A stretch of DNA of 64,000 nucleotides, from positions 186,001 to 250,000 of the forward strand of contig NZ_JBDZDS010000007.1 in assembly GCF_040045035.1 (NCBI RefSeq), in the 5' to 3' direction. Below the pieces are notes generated by a model that was not told where the DNA came from, did not search any database, and saw nothing but the letters and a program-made list of their open reading frames with translations. Both the position numbers and the translations under genes were made by a program. This document shows, piece by piece, positions 42,518 to 51,735 of the stretch (its first letter is position 1; the number at the start of each line of letters is the position of its first letter). Source of the DNA: Pseudaminobacter sp040045035. Lineage in GTDB: Bacteria; Pseudomonadota; Alphaproteobacteria; Rhizobiales; Rhizobiaceae.

Positions 42518-43350
42518 GCACGCCGCTTCTGGAAATCGAAAACCTGCGCGTCACCTTCCCAACCCCGCGCGGCGACATCGATGTCGTGCGGGGCGTGTCC
42601 TTCACGCTCGGGCGCGAGCGGCTGGGCATCGTCGGCGAAAGCGGCTCGGGCAAATCCATGACCGGCCGCTCGATCCTGAAACTCATCCGCGCGCCGGGAC
42701 GTGTCAGCGCCGACAGGCTGAACTTCGACGGCATCGACCTGCGTAATCGCTCGGAACGGCAGATGCGCGCCATTCGCGGCGCCCGCATCTCCATGGTCAT
42801 GCAGGACCCGAAATTCTCGCTCAACCCTGTGATGACCATAGGCGAGCAGATCGCCGAGGCGTTGCTGACCCACAAGCGCCTGCCGCGCCGCGAGGTGGGC
42901 GAGCGCGTGCTGGCCATGCTGGAATCCGTGCGCATCGCTGACCCGGAACGGGTGGCGAAGCTTTATCCGCACGAGGTTTCGGGCGGCATGGGTCAGCGCG
43001 TGATGATCGCCATGATGCTGATCCCGGAACCCGACCTCCTGATCGCCGACGAACCGACTTCCGCGCTCGACGTGTCGGTGCAGTCGCAGGTGCTCGACAT
43101 CATTGACGAGCAGATCAAGCGCAAGGGCATGGGGCTGATCTTCATCAGCCACGACCTCAACCTCGTGTCGAGCTATTGCGACCGCATCCTGGTCATGAAC
43201 ACGGGCGAGGTGGTGGAAGAATGCCGCGCGGGCGAGCTGCAGAACGCCACCCACCCCTATACGCGCGGGCTGATCGCCTCCATCCCGCGCCTCAATGAAA
43301 CCCGCGACGAGCTTCCCGTGCTCGACCGCAGCGCATGGGCCAGCAAATGA
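42514..43350 (+). CDS. Oligopeptide ABC transporter ATPase (DppD-like)
   Basis: The 278-residue ATPase begins at a TTG that overlaps the permease stop (TTGA): LSTPLLEIENLRVTFPTPRG. It has Walker A GESGSGKSMT, signature VSGGMGQRVMIAMML, Walker B LLIADEPTSALDVSVQ and switch FISHDLNLV. The C-terminal Opp extension is shortened (HPYTRGLIASIPRLNETRDE), and a cysteine-rich iron-sulfur motif is not present. Confidence 0.88.
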   Translation: MSTPLLEIENLRVTFPTPRGDIDVVRGVSFTLGRERLGIVGESGSGKSMTGRSILKLIRAPGRVSADRLNFDGIDLRNRSERQMRAIRGARISMVMQDPKFSLNPVMTIGEQIAEALLTHKRLPRREVGERVLAMLESVRIADPERVAKLYPHEVSGGMGQRVMIAMMLIPEPDLLIADEPTSALDVSVQSQVLDIIDEQIKRKGMGLIFISHDLNLVSSYCDRILVMNTGEVVEECRAGELQNATHPYTRGLIASIPRLNETRDELPVLDRSAWASK

Positions 43351-44087
43351 CCGCGCTTTCGCTGAAAAACCTCGACATCTCTTATGGCGAAACGCGCATC
43401 ACACACGGCGTGAGCCTCGACATCGCCGAAGGCGAGAGCTTCGCGCTTGTCGGCGAAAGCGGCTCGGGCAAGTCGACCGTGCTGAAGGCCATCGCGGGCC
43501 TGGCGCCGCAATGGACCGGTTCCATCACCGCCTTCGGCAAACCGCGTAGCCACAGCATTGACGGCCATTTCGCTCGGGCTTGCCAGATGGTCTTCCAGGA
43601 CCCTTACGGCTCGCTGCATCCGCGCAAGACCATCGACGCGACGCTGAGCGAGCCGCTGAGCATCCACGGCATCGGCAACCAGAACGCCCGCGTGGAGGCG
43701 GTGATGGCCTCGGTCGGGCTCGACCGAAAGTTCCGCTTCCGCTTTCCGCATCAGCTTTCCGGTGGCCAGCGCCAGCGCGTCGCGATCGCCCGGGCGCTGG
43801 TGCTGGAGCCGAAGATTCTCCTGCTCGACGAGCCGACCTCGGCGCTCGACGTGTCCGTGCAGGCGGAAATCCTCAACCTGCTGAAGCGCCTGCGCCGCGA
43901 GCAGAACCTGACCTTTTTGATGGTGACGCACAACCTGCCAGTCGTCTCCTTCCTCTGCGACCGGCTGGCGGTGATGCGGCAGGGCCGCATCGTCGAGGTC
44001 GCCAACGTCGCGCAGTTGAAGCGGGGTGCGCTTAAGGAACCCTATTCGCGCGAACTGATGCAGATCAGCGCCACCCACGCGGCTTGA
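43347..44087 (+). CDS. Oligopeptide ABC transporter ATPase (DppF-like)
   Basis: The 246-residue ATPase uses the ATG overlapping the DppD-type stop (ATGA); another ATG at 43335 is possible. It has Walker A GESGSGKSTVLKAIAG, signature LSGGQRQRVAIARAL, Walker B ILLLDEPTSALDVSVQ and switch MVTHNLPVVSFL. It is shorter than typical DppF and lacks the usual C-terminal extension. It completes the transporter served by the binding protein at 38085. Confidence 0.88.
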   Translation: MTALSLKNLDISYGETRITHGVSLDIAEGESFALVGESGSGKSTVLKAIAGLAPQWTGSITAFGKPRSHSIDGHFARACQMVFQDPYGSLHPRKTIDATLSEPLSIHGIGNQNARVEAVMASVGLDRKFRFRFPHQLSGGQRQRVAIARALVLEPKILLLDEPTSALDVSVQAEILNLLKRLRREQNLTFLMVTHNLPVVSFLCDRLAVMRQGRIVEVANVAQLKRGALKEPYSRELMQISATHAA

Positions 44088-44108
44088 AAGGGCAGCAGCA
44101 ACCCAATC

Positions 44109-45134
44109 TCAGCGCACGCCGCCGAAACCGGTGAGGAACGAGGTCAGGTTGTCGGAGAGCGCGTCGCACAGATAGCCGCCTTCCTGCACGATGACGGTGG
44201 GCAGGCGAAGTTTTGCTATCGCCTCGGCAATGCGCGCGAAGCCCGGCGTCGTCACCGACAACCCGCCGAAGGGGTCGCCCTCGAAGGCGTCGAGGCCCAG
44301 CGCCACCACCAGCGCCTCGGGCGCGAAGGCGCGGATGCGCTGCAAGCCTTTGTCCAGCGCCGCCAAAAATTCCGCGTCGGCAGATTTGCGCGGCAGCGGC
44401 AGATTGAGATTGTACCCCAACCCCGGACCGTCACCGCGCTCGTCGGCATGCCCCCAGAAGAACGGGTAGAAGCGGATCGGGTCGGCATGGATCGACACCG
44501 TCAGCACGTCGGGCCGCGCGTAAAAGATACCCTGCGTGCCGTTGCCGTGGTGCAGGTCGACGTCGAGGATCGCTACCCGCGGGGCCTCTTTGCGCAGGCG
44601 CTGCGCGGCGACCGCCGAATTGTTGATGAAGCAAAAGCCGCCAGCGACATCGGCGAAGGCGTGATGGCCGGGCGGGCGGCAGAGCGCATAGGCCGCCGGC
44701 TCGCCCGACAGCACGGCCTCCGCGGCTTCCACCGCGCTCCAGGCACTCCAGAGAGAGCTTTCCCAGGTCTCTGCCGAGATAGGGCAAGAAGTGTCGGCCA
44801 TGTGGTAGCCGGCCTGTCCGACGGCGGAGGCCGGATAGCTGCCGCCGCGCGCGATCGGGTGAATGTTGGGAATAACTTCCTCCGACGCACCTTCAATGCG
44901 CTGCCAGCGTTCGTAGATGTGCTTTAGGAAATCCAGATATTCAGGCGTATGCACGGCCGCGATCGGCCCCAGCCCATGCTCGCGCGGCCGCACGATCTCG
45001 CAGCCCGCTGCCCGTGCGCCGGCCAGGAGGCGCTCCACGCGTTCCGGCTGTTCCGGATTGGGTTTTGGCGCCCCGCTGGAGAGAAAAGCCTTGGGATCGT
45101 GACGCATCTGCTCGTCGGCGTAGAAGGCTTTCAT
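44109..45134 (-). CDS. Acetylpolyamine amidohydrolase (histone deacetylase family)
   Basis: The 341-residue enzyme has the deacetylase active site: the catalytic His pair in RPPGHHAFADV (157-158), zinc ligands in ILDVDLHHGNGTQ (Asp193, His195), a later Asp in GLDAFEGDPFGG, and EGGYLCDAL near the end. The closing loop (NPEQPERVERLL, then AVHTPEYL) is typical of bacterial acetylpolyamine amidohydrolases. It deacetylates acetylputrescine-, acetylcadaverine- or acetylspermidine-like compounds. It heads a minus-strand block with other amine-catabolic genes. Confidence 0.9.
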   Translation of the reverse strand: MKAFYADEQMRHDPKAFLSSGAPKPNPEQPERVERLLAGARAAGCEIVRPREHGLGPIAAVHTPEYLDFLKHIYERWQRIEGASEEVIPNIHPIARGGSYPASAVGQAGYHMADTSCPISAETWESSLWSAWSAVEAAEAVLSGEPAAYALCRPPGHHAFADVAGGFCFINNSAVAAQRLRKEAPRVAILDVDLHHGNGTQGIFYARPDVLTVSIHADPIRFYPFFWGHADERGDGPGLGYNLNLPLPRKSADAEFLAALDKGLQRIRAFAPEALVVALGLDAFEGDPFGGLSVTTPGFARIAEAIAKLRLPTVIVQEGGYLCDALSDNLTSFLTGFGGVR

Positions 45135-45146
45135 TGGAGCTCCCCT

Positions 45147-45650
45147 TCAATTTGCATCGTTGCGCGCCAACGCAAGAAAGGCCTCGCCATAGGCGCCGTG
45201 GTCCCGGTCGCTGTCGAGCCAGCCGATGCCGAGCCTTTCGTAAAAGCCCTGGGCGGAGACATTGTCGACGTCGACCGCCAGCCTGAGATAGACGCCGCCG
45301 CGCTGATCCGACCAGCTTGCCACCTCGCGCAGCAGGCGCTCGCCGATCTTGCGGCCGCGAAACCGCTCGTCGACATAGAGGTCCTGCACATAGACGCCGG
45401 GTCGCCCGAGCCAGGTCGAGAAGATCGGAAAGAACAGGCAGACCCCGGCGAACTCGCCGTCGACTTCCGCAATCAGGCTCGAAAACGCGGCGTGAGGCCC
45501 GAAGCCGAAGCGGCGGAAATCCTCGGCCGTACTTGCGATCTTGCCCTCCAGACCCGTGAAACGCCCCAGTTGCAGGATCGCTTCATGCATCGTCTCCGCA
45601 TCGGCGGGCTCGGCCGGCCTGACGGTGATTTTGGGGGGAGGGGGGCTCAT
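45147..45650 (-). CDS. GNAT-family N-acetyltransferase
   Basis: The 167-residue protein has the acetyl-CoA site YVDERFRGRKIGERLLREVA and the C-terminal NVSAQGFYERLGI motif. It is most like spermine/spermidine- or diamine-type GNATs in layout (FFPIFSTWLGRPGVYVQDLY). I chose the ATG at 45650, preceded by GAGGACG; an upstream ATG at 45665 is less likely. It sits 12 bases upstream of the deacetylase gene, so acetylation and deacetylation of an amine are encoded together. Confidence 0.82.
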   Translation of the reverse strand: MSPPPPKITVRPAEPADAETMHEAILQLGRFTGLEGKIASTAEDFRRFGFGPHAAFSSLIAEVDGEFAGVCLFFPIFSTWLGRPGVYVQDLYVDERFRGRKIGERLLREVASWSDQRGGVYLRLAVDVDNVSAQGFYERLGIGWLDSDRDHGAYGEAFLALARNDAN

Positions 45651-45690
45651 CGGCGTCCTCGGCATCAATTGCGAGCAATCCGCTCTACCA

Positions 45691-46641
45691 TCAAAACGCC
45701 ACCCGGTCGCCGCCCTTGAGGCCCAGCATGTCGCGTGCCTCGGCAGGGGTGGCGACTTCCAGCGACAGCGCCTCCAGCACCTTGCGGATTCGGCGCACCT
45801 GGTCGGCGTTGGAGCGGGCAAGCTGGCCGCGCCCGTCATAGAGGCTGTCTTCCAGCCCGACGCGCACATTGCCGCCCATGGCGGCAGCCATGGTGATCAT
45901 CGGCATCTGGTGGCGGCCGGCGGCAAGCACGGAGAAGGTATAGCTGTCGCCGAACAGCTTGTCGGCAATGCGCTTCATGTGGGCAAGGTTGTCAGGGTCG
46001 GCCCCGATACCGCCCAGCACGCCGAATACGAACTGGATGAACAGGTGCCCGGAGACCAGCCCACGGTCGCGGAAATGCGCCAGCGAATAAAGGTGGCCTA
46101 CGTCATAGCATTCGAACTCGAAGCGCGTGCCGCAGCCCTTGCCCAACCGGTCGAGGATGAACTCCATGTCGGCGAAGGTGTTCTTGAAAAGGGTGCCGCG
46201 CGTGGCTTCGAGCAGCTTGGGCTCCCATTCGTGCTGCCACTCGGTCGGCTTGTCGAGGGCAGGGAAGAGCGCGAAGTTCATGGAGCCCATGTTGAGCGAG
46301 CACATTTCCGGCTCGGCGCGCAGCGAAATGGCGAGCCGGTCTTCCAGCGTCATCAGCGAGGAGCCGCCGGTGGAGATGTTCAGCACCGCCTCCGTCGCCT
46401 GCTTGATGCGCGGCAGGAACTGCATGAACACGTCCGGGTCGGCGGTCGGCCGCCCGTCCTTCGGGTCGCGCGCGTGCAGGTGCAGGATCGATGCGCCGGC
46501 CTCCGCTGCCGCGATCGCCTCCGAAGCGATCTGGTCGGGCGTGATCGGCAGATAGGGCGACATGGTCGGCGTGTGGACCGAGCCGGTGACGGCGCAGGTG
46601 ATGATGACCTTGCGGCGCGAGGATTTCGTGGGAGCGGTCAT
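45691..46641 (-). CDS. Beta-keto acid cleavage enzyme (BKACE, DUF849)
   Basis: The 316-residue protein shows BKACE hallmarks: KVIITCAVTGSVHTPTMSP, the zinc-binding HLHARDPKDGRP, NISTGGSSLMTLEDRL, and AMGGNVRVGLEDSLYDGRGQ with the conserved Glu and Asp. BKACEs use acetyl-CoA to cleave a beta-keto acid into acetoacetate and a CoA ester, as with 3-keto-5-aminohexanoate in lysine fermentation. The substrate here is unknown. Gene neighbours suggest an amino-containing beta-keto acid made by the aminotransferase. Confidence 0.88.
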   Translation of the reverse strand: MTAPTKSSRRKVIITCAVTGSVHTPTMSPYLPITPDQIASEAIAAAEAGASILHLHARDPKDGRPTADPDVFMQFLPRIKQATEAVLNISTGGSSLMTLEDRLAISLRAEPEMCSLNMGSMNFALFPALDKPTEWQHEWEPKLLEATRGTLFKNTFADMEFILDRLGKGCGTRFEFECYDVGHLYSLAHFRDRGLVSGHLFIQFVFGVLGGIGADPDNLAHMKRIADKLFGDSYTFSVLAAGRHQMPMITMAAAMGGNVRVGLEDSLYDGRGQLARSNADQVRRIRKVLEALSLEVATPAEARDMLGLKGGDRVAF

Positions 46642-46649
46642 GGCTGGCC

Positions 46650-48020
46650 TCAGCGGTTCACGGGAAGGTCGAGTTCGGCGGCGAGCGCTTCCAGCGTGTC
46701 GCCGAGGATGGAGACGATTTCACCGATCTCCTCGCGCGTCACGATGAGCGGCGGCGCGACGATGAAATTGTCGCTGAACGGGCCGCCGCGCACGCGCCGC
46801 GAATAGACGATCAGCCCCCGCTCGAAGGCGAGGTCGATCAGCCGGACATTGGCGTTCTTTTCCGCCGACAGCGGTGTCTTCGCCACCGGATCGGCGTAAA
46901 TCTCGCCACCGAGCAGCAGGCCCCTGCCGCGTATGTCGGCCACGAAGGGGAAGCGTTTTGTCAAAGCTTCCAATTCGCCTTTCAGCACATCGCCCATCGC
47001 GGCCGCATTGCCGACGAGCCCCAGCCGGTCCACCTCCGCCAGTACCGCGCCGCCCGCCGCGCAGGCCACCGGGTTGCCGCCATAGGTGTGGCCGTGCAGG
47101 AAGCCGCCGGCCTCCAGCACAGGGCCGACGATGCGCTGCGTCGCGGCCAGCGCGCCGAGCGGCGCATAGCCGGAGGACAGCCCCTTGGAGAGCGAGATGA
47201 TGTCAGGCTTGCAGTTCCAGTGGTCGCCGCCGAGGAATTTGCCGGTGCGGCCGATGCCGGTCATCACCTCGTCGTGGATGAGGAGGATGCCATAGCGGTC
47301 GCAGATTTCGCGGATGCGGCCAAAATAGCTGTCGGGCGGAACGAGCGCGGCGGTGGCTGCGCCGCCGATGGGCTCCATCACGAAGGCCAGCACGCTTTCG
47401 GGGCCTTCAGCCAGGATTTTTTCCTCCAGCATGTCGGCGTAGCGCAAGCCGCGCTGTTCCAGCGAAAGATTGTCGTTGTCGCGATGCACCATCGGCGCGG
47501 GAATGAGCGGCATGGGCTGGCCCATCTGCTCGAAAGTCCTGGTCAGCACGTCGTCGCCGGTCACGCCGAGCGAGCCGACGGTGATGCCGTGATAGGAAGG
47601 CATGCGCCCGATGATCTTCCAGCGGTTCGGCTGGCCGGTGGCCACCGCCCATTGCCGCGCGAGCTTCAGGCATGCTTCCACCGCCTCAGAGCCGCCCGAG
47701 ACAAAATAGATGCGCTCCAGCCCGTTGGGCAGTCGCTCGGCCAGTTCGCGTGCCAGCTCGATTGCCGGCTCGCTTTCGAAATGGATGGTGTAGGCGAAGC
47801 TCACCTTGTCCATCTGGCGCTTCATCGCGTCGATGACGGCGCGGTTGCCGTGGCCGACATTGACGTTCACCGCACCGCTCGAGCCGTCGATAAAGCGGCG
47901 GCCGGTCTTGTCCCAAAGATAGATGCCGTCGGCGCGGTCCACCATCGGCCGCGGCAGGCGCGTAAAATGAAAGAGGTTCGGCTTGCGGCCCGCCTCGGCC
48001 GTTGCTGAGTGAACAGTCAT
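46650..48020 (-). CDS. Class III PLP-dependent aminotransferase
   Basis: The 456-residue enzyme has the class III layout: YLWDKTGRRFIDGSSGAVNV, YFVSGGSEAVEACLKLAR, GILLIHDEVMTGIGRTGKF and the PLP Lys in IISLSKGLSSGYAPLGA. Such enzymes transaminate omega-amino acids, amines or beta-amino acids. Its start overlaps the dimethylformamidase-like gene stop (ATGA), and it ends 8 bases before the BKACE gene. The three enzymes are probably consecutive steps. Confidence 0.9.
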   Translation of the reverse strand: MTVHSATAEAGRKPNLFHFTRLPRPMVDRADGIYLWDKTGRRFIDGSSGAVNVNVGHGNRAVIDAMKRQMDKVSFAYTIHFESEPAIELARELAERLPNGLERIYFVSGGSEAVEACLKLARQWAVATGQPNRWKIIGRMPSYHGITVGSLGVTGDDVLTRTFEQMGQPMPLIPAPMVHRDNDNLSLEQRGLRYADMLEEKILAEGPESVLAFVMEPIGGAATAALVPPDSYFGRIREICDRYGILLIHDEVMTGIGRTGKFLGGDHWNCKPDIISLSKGLSSGYAPLGALAATQRIVGPVLEAGGFLHGHTYGGNPVACAAGGAVLAEVDRLGLVGNAAAMGDVLKGELEALTKRFPFVADIRGRGLLLGGEIYADPVAKTPLSAEKNANVRLIDLAFERGLIVYSRRVRGGPFSDNFIVAPPLIVTREEIGEIVSILGDTLEALAAELDLPVNR

Positions 48021-49657
48021 GCCCCGTTTCCTCCAAGATACTTGTCGAGCACATTTGCGGTGACGCGCTCGACCATCGCGTCCCGGCGTTTCAGCGCCGC
48101 CACCCATTCGCAGCTTCCGGCGTGGAACACCTCGCCTTTGCCGCGGGAAAAGTTCACGATCATGCCGCAACCGCGCTTGATGCGGTCCACGGCTTCATCG
48201 CCATCGTTGCCCTCGATGATCTCGGCGACGAATTTCGCGTCCTCGTCGGAGAGGAACTGGTCATCGGCGGGAATGTCGGCGCTTTCCTCCTTCAGCGAAG
48301 ACATGCCGAGCGCCAGGATCTCCAGCCCCTCCGGCGCGCCGGAGTTCTCCGCCGGCTCGGGCAGGCCGCCGCGGATCACATAGTCCAGCCCGTCAACCTC
48401 GTAGCCGAAGGCGTGGCCCTCCGCGCCCAACAGGTCGCCATAATAGATGCCGGTGCCGGCAAAGGCCCAGTGCTCGGGCCTATAGACCGGAAAGCCGCGC
48501 ACGCCGCGTGGCGCGCAGCCGCCCCAGCCGACGTAAAGGCCGCGCAGGGCGTTGAGCCCGAAAGTCTGGGCAGCGGGGCGGCCGACCTCCGCCGCCTCCC
48601 AGCTGCCGGACGTGCGGCTAGGGTCGGCCGAGCGATAGACCGGGTCTTCGGCGCGGGCGCGGTATTTGTAACAGGTCTGGCGCTTGCCGTTGTCCTCCAG
48701 CCGCGTCTGCCACATGAAATTGCCGGCAAAGCGCGCCGCATGGCCACCGCGCTCGACATAGGCGTCGACCGCGTCGCGCATTTCCCAGGTCCAGTATTCG
48801 TCGTGACCGACGAAGACGACGCAGTCATAGCCGTCGAGGATTTCGGGCGCGAAATGCAGTTCGTGCTGGCTGGCGAGATCGACCGCATAGCCGGCGCGCT
48901 CGGCCCAGCGGAAGAAATGCCTGTCATAGCTCGCCCAGCCGGACGAGGCGTATTTCTTCGAATAGCCGTTGGCGAAAGCCCATTCCATGTGCGGATAGCG
49001 CGGAACGGCGGCGGGCGGCGTGTAGATCTCCAGCGGCACGCGCGGCGCATCGTTCGGCAGCATCACGAAGCCACGGCAGAAGGGCCGCTCGATGCTTACC
49101 GTCGTTGCATACTGGTTGCGGCCGGGGCCGGTAATGCCCTGATAGTGGTTTGAGCCGCCCCAGGTGTTGTAGGCAGTCCAGGTGCCGGTGGCGGCCACCT
49201 GCAGCACACGGCCGGGCTTGCGGCCGAGCATCGGGCGCAGGATGAAAAGGTGGTGGCAGTGGATCGGCTTGCCGTCGCGCCCCTCCGCCGTCAGAATGAT
49301 GCGATAGGCACCCGACGGCCAGTTTTCCTCCACGCGAAACTCGAAGGAGGCTTCCCAGCCGCAGCCGACCACCGAACACTGGTCCGGCGTGTCCTGCCAG
49401 CCGGCGGGGAGGTTCTCGCGCGTCAGAACCGGCGTTTCGGTGGCGCCGTCCCGGATCACCTCCAGCCGATAGCTCGGCGCGGTGGAGCTGACATGCAGCC
49501 GCGCGATCGCGCCCGGCGCGTAGGAATAGGCGTCGGTGTAGCACCAGATCTCGCCGCGTGCGCCGTCCATGCCGGGATATTCGTAATAGTGCCCCAGCAC
49601 CGCCTCGCGGCGCTGCTCCGGCGTCAGGCCGAAATCGGGAAAGTCACTGGCAGTCAT
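48017..49657 (-). CDS. N,N-dimethylformamidase beta-subunit-like hydrolase
   Basis: The 546-residue protein resembles the large subunit of N,N-dimethylformamidase. It has an N-terminal beta-sandwich region (GARGEIWCYTDAYSYAPG, then SGAYRIILTAEGRDG) and a core with TGTWTAYNTWGGSNHYQG, DGYDCVVFVGHDEYWTWEMR and GGHAARFAGNFMWQTRLE. Authentic DMFase has a larger beta subunit and a small alpha subunit, which is absent here, so the substrate may differ from dimethylformamide. I did not map the iron ligands. The ATG at 49657 is the best in-frame start, though its ribosome binding site is weak. First gene of the minus-strand operon. Confidence 0.8.
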   Translation of the reverse strand: MTASDFPDFGLTPEQRREAVLGHYYEYPGMDGARGEIWCYTDAYSYAPGAIARLHVSSTAPSYRLEVIRDGATETPVLTRENLPAGWQDTPDQCSVVGCGWEASFEFRVEENWPSGAYRIILTAEGRDGKPIHCHHLFILRPMLGRKPGRVLQVAATGTWTAYNTWGGSNHYQGITGPGRNQYATTVSIERPFCRGFVMLPNDAPRVPLEIYTPPAAVPRYPHMEWAFANGYSKKYASSGWASYDRHFFRWAERAGYAVDLASQHELHFAPEILDGYDCVVFVGHDEYWTWEMRDAVDAYVERGGHAARFAGNFMWQTRLEDNGKRQTCYKYRARAEDPVYRSADPSRTSGSWEAAEVGRPAAQTFGLNALRGLYVGWGGCAPRGVRGFPVYRPEHWAFAGTGIYYGDLLGAEGHAFGYEVDGLDYVIRGGLPEPAENSGAPEGLEILALGMSSLKEESADIPADDQFLSDEDAKFVAEIIEGNDGDEAVDRIKRGCGMIVNFSRGKGEVFHAGSCEWVAALKRRDAMVERVTANVLDKYLGGNGA

Positions 49658-49776
49658 CGGCAGGGCATCCGTCAGGCGGCGATCACCAGGATGCGCCGTT
49701 TTTCCGAAGATCATGATTGCCTTGGCGAGGTCATTGCGCAAATAGATAATGCGAATGGCAAGGATAGATTTCTGGA

Positions 49777-50736
49777 ATGGTTTCGCCGCGACCTGACAGG
49801 CTGGTCTGGGACCTCGACTGGAACCTCCTGCGCACCTTCGTGGTGATTGCGGAGGTGAAAAGCATCACGCGCGCCGCCGAGCGGCTGAACCTCAAGCAAC
49901 CAAGCGTCAGCAACGCGCTGAGGCGGCTGGAGGAGCGCATCGGCCAACGGCTGGTGGAGCGCGATGCAACCCGTTTCGAGCTGACCGAGGTCGGCCAGTT
50001 GCTGTACGAGCAGAGCATCGAGGTTTTCGGAACCATATCGCAGCTGCCGCTGGTGATGCGCGGTGCAGGCGACGAGGTGACGGGCCATGTAACGATCGCT
50101 CTCGCCAGTCACGTGGTCTCGCCGCTGTTCGATCGCGCGTTGGCCGAATTCCACCGCAGCTCTCCTCGCGCCAGCATGTCCATCGCAGTCGCGCCCAGCG
50201 TGGATGTGGCCCGGCAGGTGCGCGAGCGCCGCGCTTCCTTCGGCATTTGCCTGGTCAGCCAGCGAGATCCGTCGCTCGACTACACCATGGTCTATCGCGA
50301 GTTCTTCGGCTTTTTCTGCGGCCCGGATCACCGCCTCTACGGCCGCGAGGGCCTGACGCTGGCTGATCTGGAGGGGGAGACATCCGTCTCGTTCCACACG
50401 GATCATATTTCGGATGCCCTCCGGCCGGTGGCGCTGCTGCGCAGCGAGGCCAAGCTCGACGCCAATGTGATCGGCGTGTCGTCGAGCCTGGAGGAGGTGC
50501 GGCGGATGATCGTCGCCGGGCTCGGCATCGGCCCTCTCCCGCTTCATGTCGCCCGCCGCGACGTGGTCGACGGCCTCTTGTGGCGGCTGCCGCCTTACGA
50601 CACGCCGCCGGCAATCGACATCTTTCTCCTGGTAAATCCCGAGCGGGCAATGAACCGCGCCGAAAGGGCGCTCCTGTCAGGCCTGCAGGCTCTGATAGCG
50701 GAGACGCCGCTGGAGGAACGCATCTACGGCGGTTGA
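49777..50736 (+). CDS. LysR-family regulator
   Basis: The 319-residue regulator has an N-terminal winged helix-turn-helix (LLRTFVVIAEVKSITRAAER, then PSVSNALRRLEERIGQRLVE) and a ligand-binding domain (HVVSPLFDRALAEFHR). It is divergent from the dimethylformamidase-like operon and precedes a polyamine-type ABC operon on its own strand. It could control both, linking uptake to catabolism. Confidence 0.9.
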   Translation: MVSPRPDRLVWDLDWNLLRTFVVIAEVKSITRAAERLNLKQPSVSNALRRLEERIGQRLVERDATRFELTEVGQLLYEQSIEVFGTISQLPLVMRGAGDEVTGHVTIALASHVVSPLFDRALAEFHRSSPRASMSIAVAPSVDVARQVRERRASFGICLVSQRDPSLDYTMVYREFFGFFCGPDHRLYGREGLTLADLEGETSVSFHTDHISDALRPVALLRSEAKLDANVIGVSSSLEEVRRMIVAGLGIGPLPLHVARRDVVDGLLWRLPPYDTPPAIDIFLLVNPERAMNRAERALLSGLQALIAETPLEERIYGG

Positions 50737-50841
50737 TGCGAAGTGAGGAAAGAAATTCTGCATTCCAGGCAGTGGACATCGGACCGCTAATCGCCCACTC
50801 TTAGCTCAGGGAACAAGCAAGCGCTGCAAAGACAGCGCGGT

Positions 50842-51735
50842 ATGAACAGGGTCGACATGACCAAAGGGTGGAAGCTGTACGACCCGCGGCTGGCGTGGAT
50901 GCTGGTCGCTCCAGTGTTGCTGCTGCTGCTTCTGTTCCTGCTGCTGCCGATCGCCGTGATGGCGGTCTACACCTTCTTCACCTTCGTTACTGCAGGCGTA
51001 GAGACAAGCGCGCTGACGCTTGCCAACTGGACGGAATTCCTGACCGACAGCTACTATCACGGCTTCCTTTTGAAGACCGTGCGCGTCGGCGCCATGACCG
51101 CGATCATCTGCGGAGTGCTCGGCTACTTCCCGGCCTATTTCATCTGGGCGACGACCTTCCGGCACAAATGGCTGCTGCTTCTACTGCTCATCGTGCCGTT
51201 CTGGATCAGCTTCACCATCCGCACATTCTCGTGGATTCACATCCTCGGCGAGCAAGGGCTCATCAACGTCACGCTGCTCAAGCTCGGCCTGATCAACCAG
51301 CCGATGCAGATGCTCTACACCGAGGGCGCGGTGATCATGGGGCTCTTACATTTCCTGCTGCCCTACATGATCCTCAACGTCTATGTGAGCCTTGAAAGCA
51401 TCGACCGCACGCTGATCTCCGCCGCCCGGTCCATGGGCTGCACCAGCGCGCAGGCGTTCCGTGAGGTCACTTTGCCGCTGTCATTGCCCGGCCTTGGGGC
51501 GGGCCTGCTGCTCTGCTTCGTGCTCGCAGCCGGCAGCTATGTGACGCCGCAATTGCTCGGCTCGGGCCGCGATGCGCTGTTCGGCAACCTGATCTATGAC
51601 ACCATCATGGGGCAGTTGAACTGGCCGATGGGCGCCACGCTCTCCATCGTGCTGTTCGTCGTGCTCGGCTGCTTTGCCGCCGCCTATACCCGCTACATGG
51701 GCATGTCCCAGATCGTGAAGGGGCTCGGAGGATGA
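50842..51735 (+). CDS. Polyamine-type ABC transporter permease (PotB-like)
   Basis: The 297-residue permease has about six membrane segments. The EAA loop is SAARSMGCTSAQAFREVTLP, and the conserved IVPFWISFTIRTFSWIHILG stretch is typical of PotB. It is 105 bases after the LysR stop and its 3' end overlaps the next gene (ATGA). Confidence 0.88.
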   Translation: MNRVDMTKGWKLYDPRLAWMLVAPVLLLLLLFLLLPIAVMAVYTFFTFVTAGVETSALTLANWTEFLTDSYYHGFLLKTVRVGAMTAIICGVLGYFPAYFIWATTFRHKWLLLLLLIVPFWISFTIRTFSWIHILGEQGLINVTLLKLGLINQPMQMLYTEGAVIMGLLHFLLPYMILNVYVSLESIDRTLISAARSMGCTSAQAFREVTLPLSLPGLGAGLLLCFVLAAGSYVTPQLLGSGRDALFGNLIYDTIMGQLNWPMGATLSIVLFVVLGCFAAAYTRYMGMSQIVKGLGG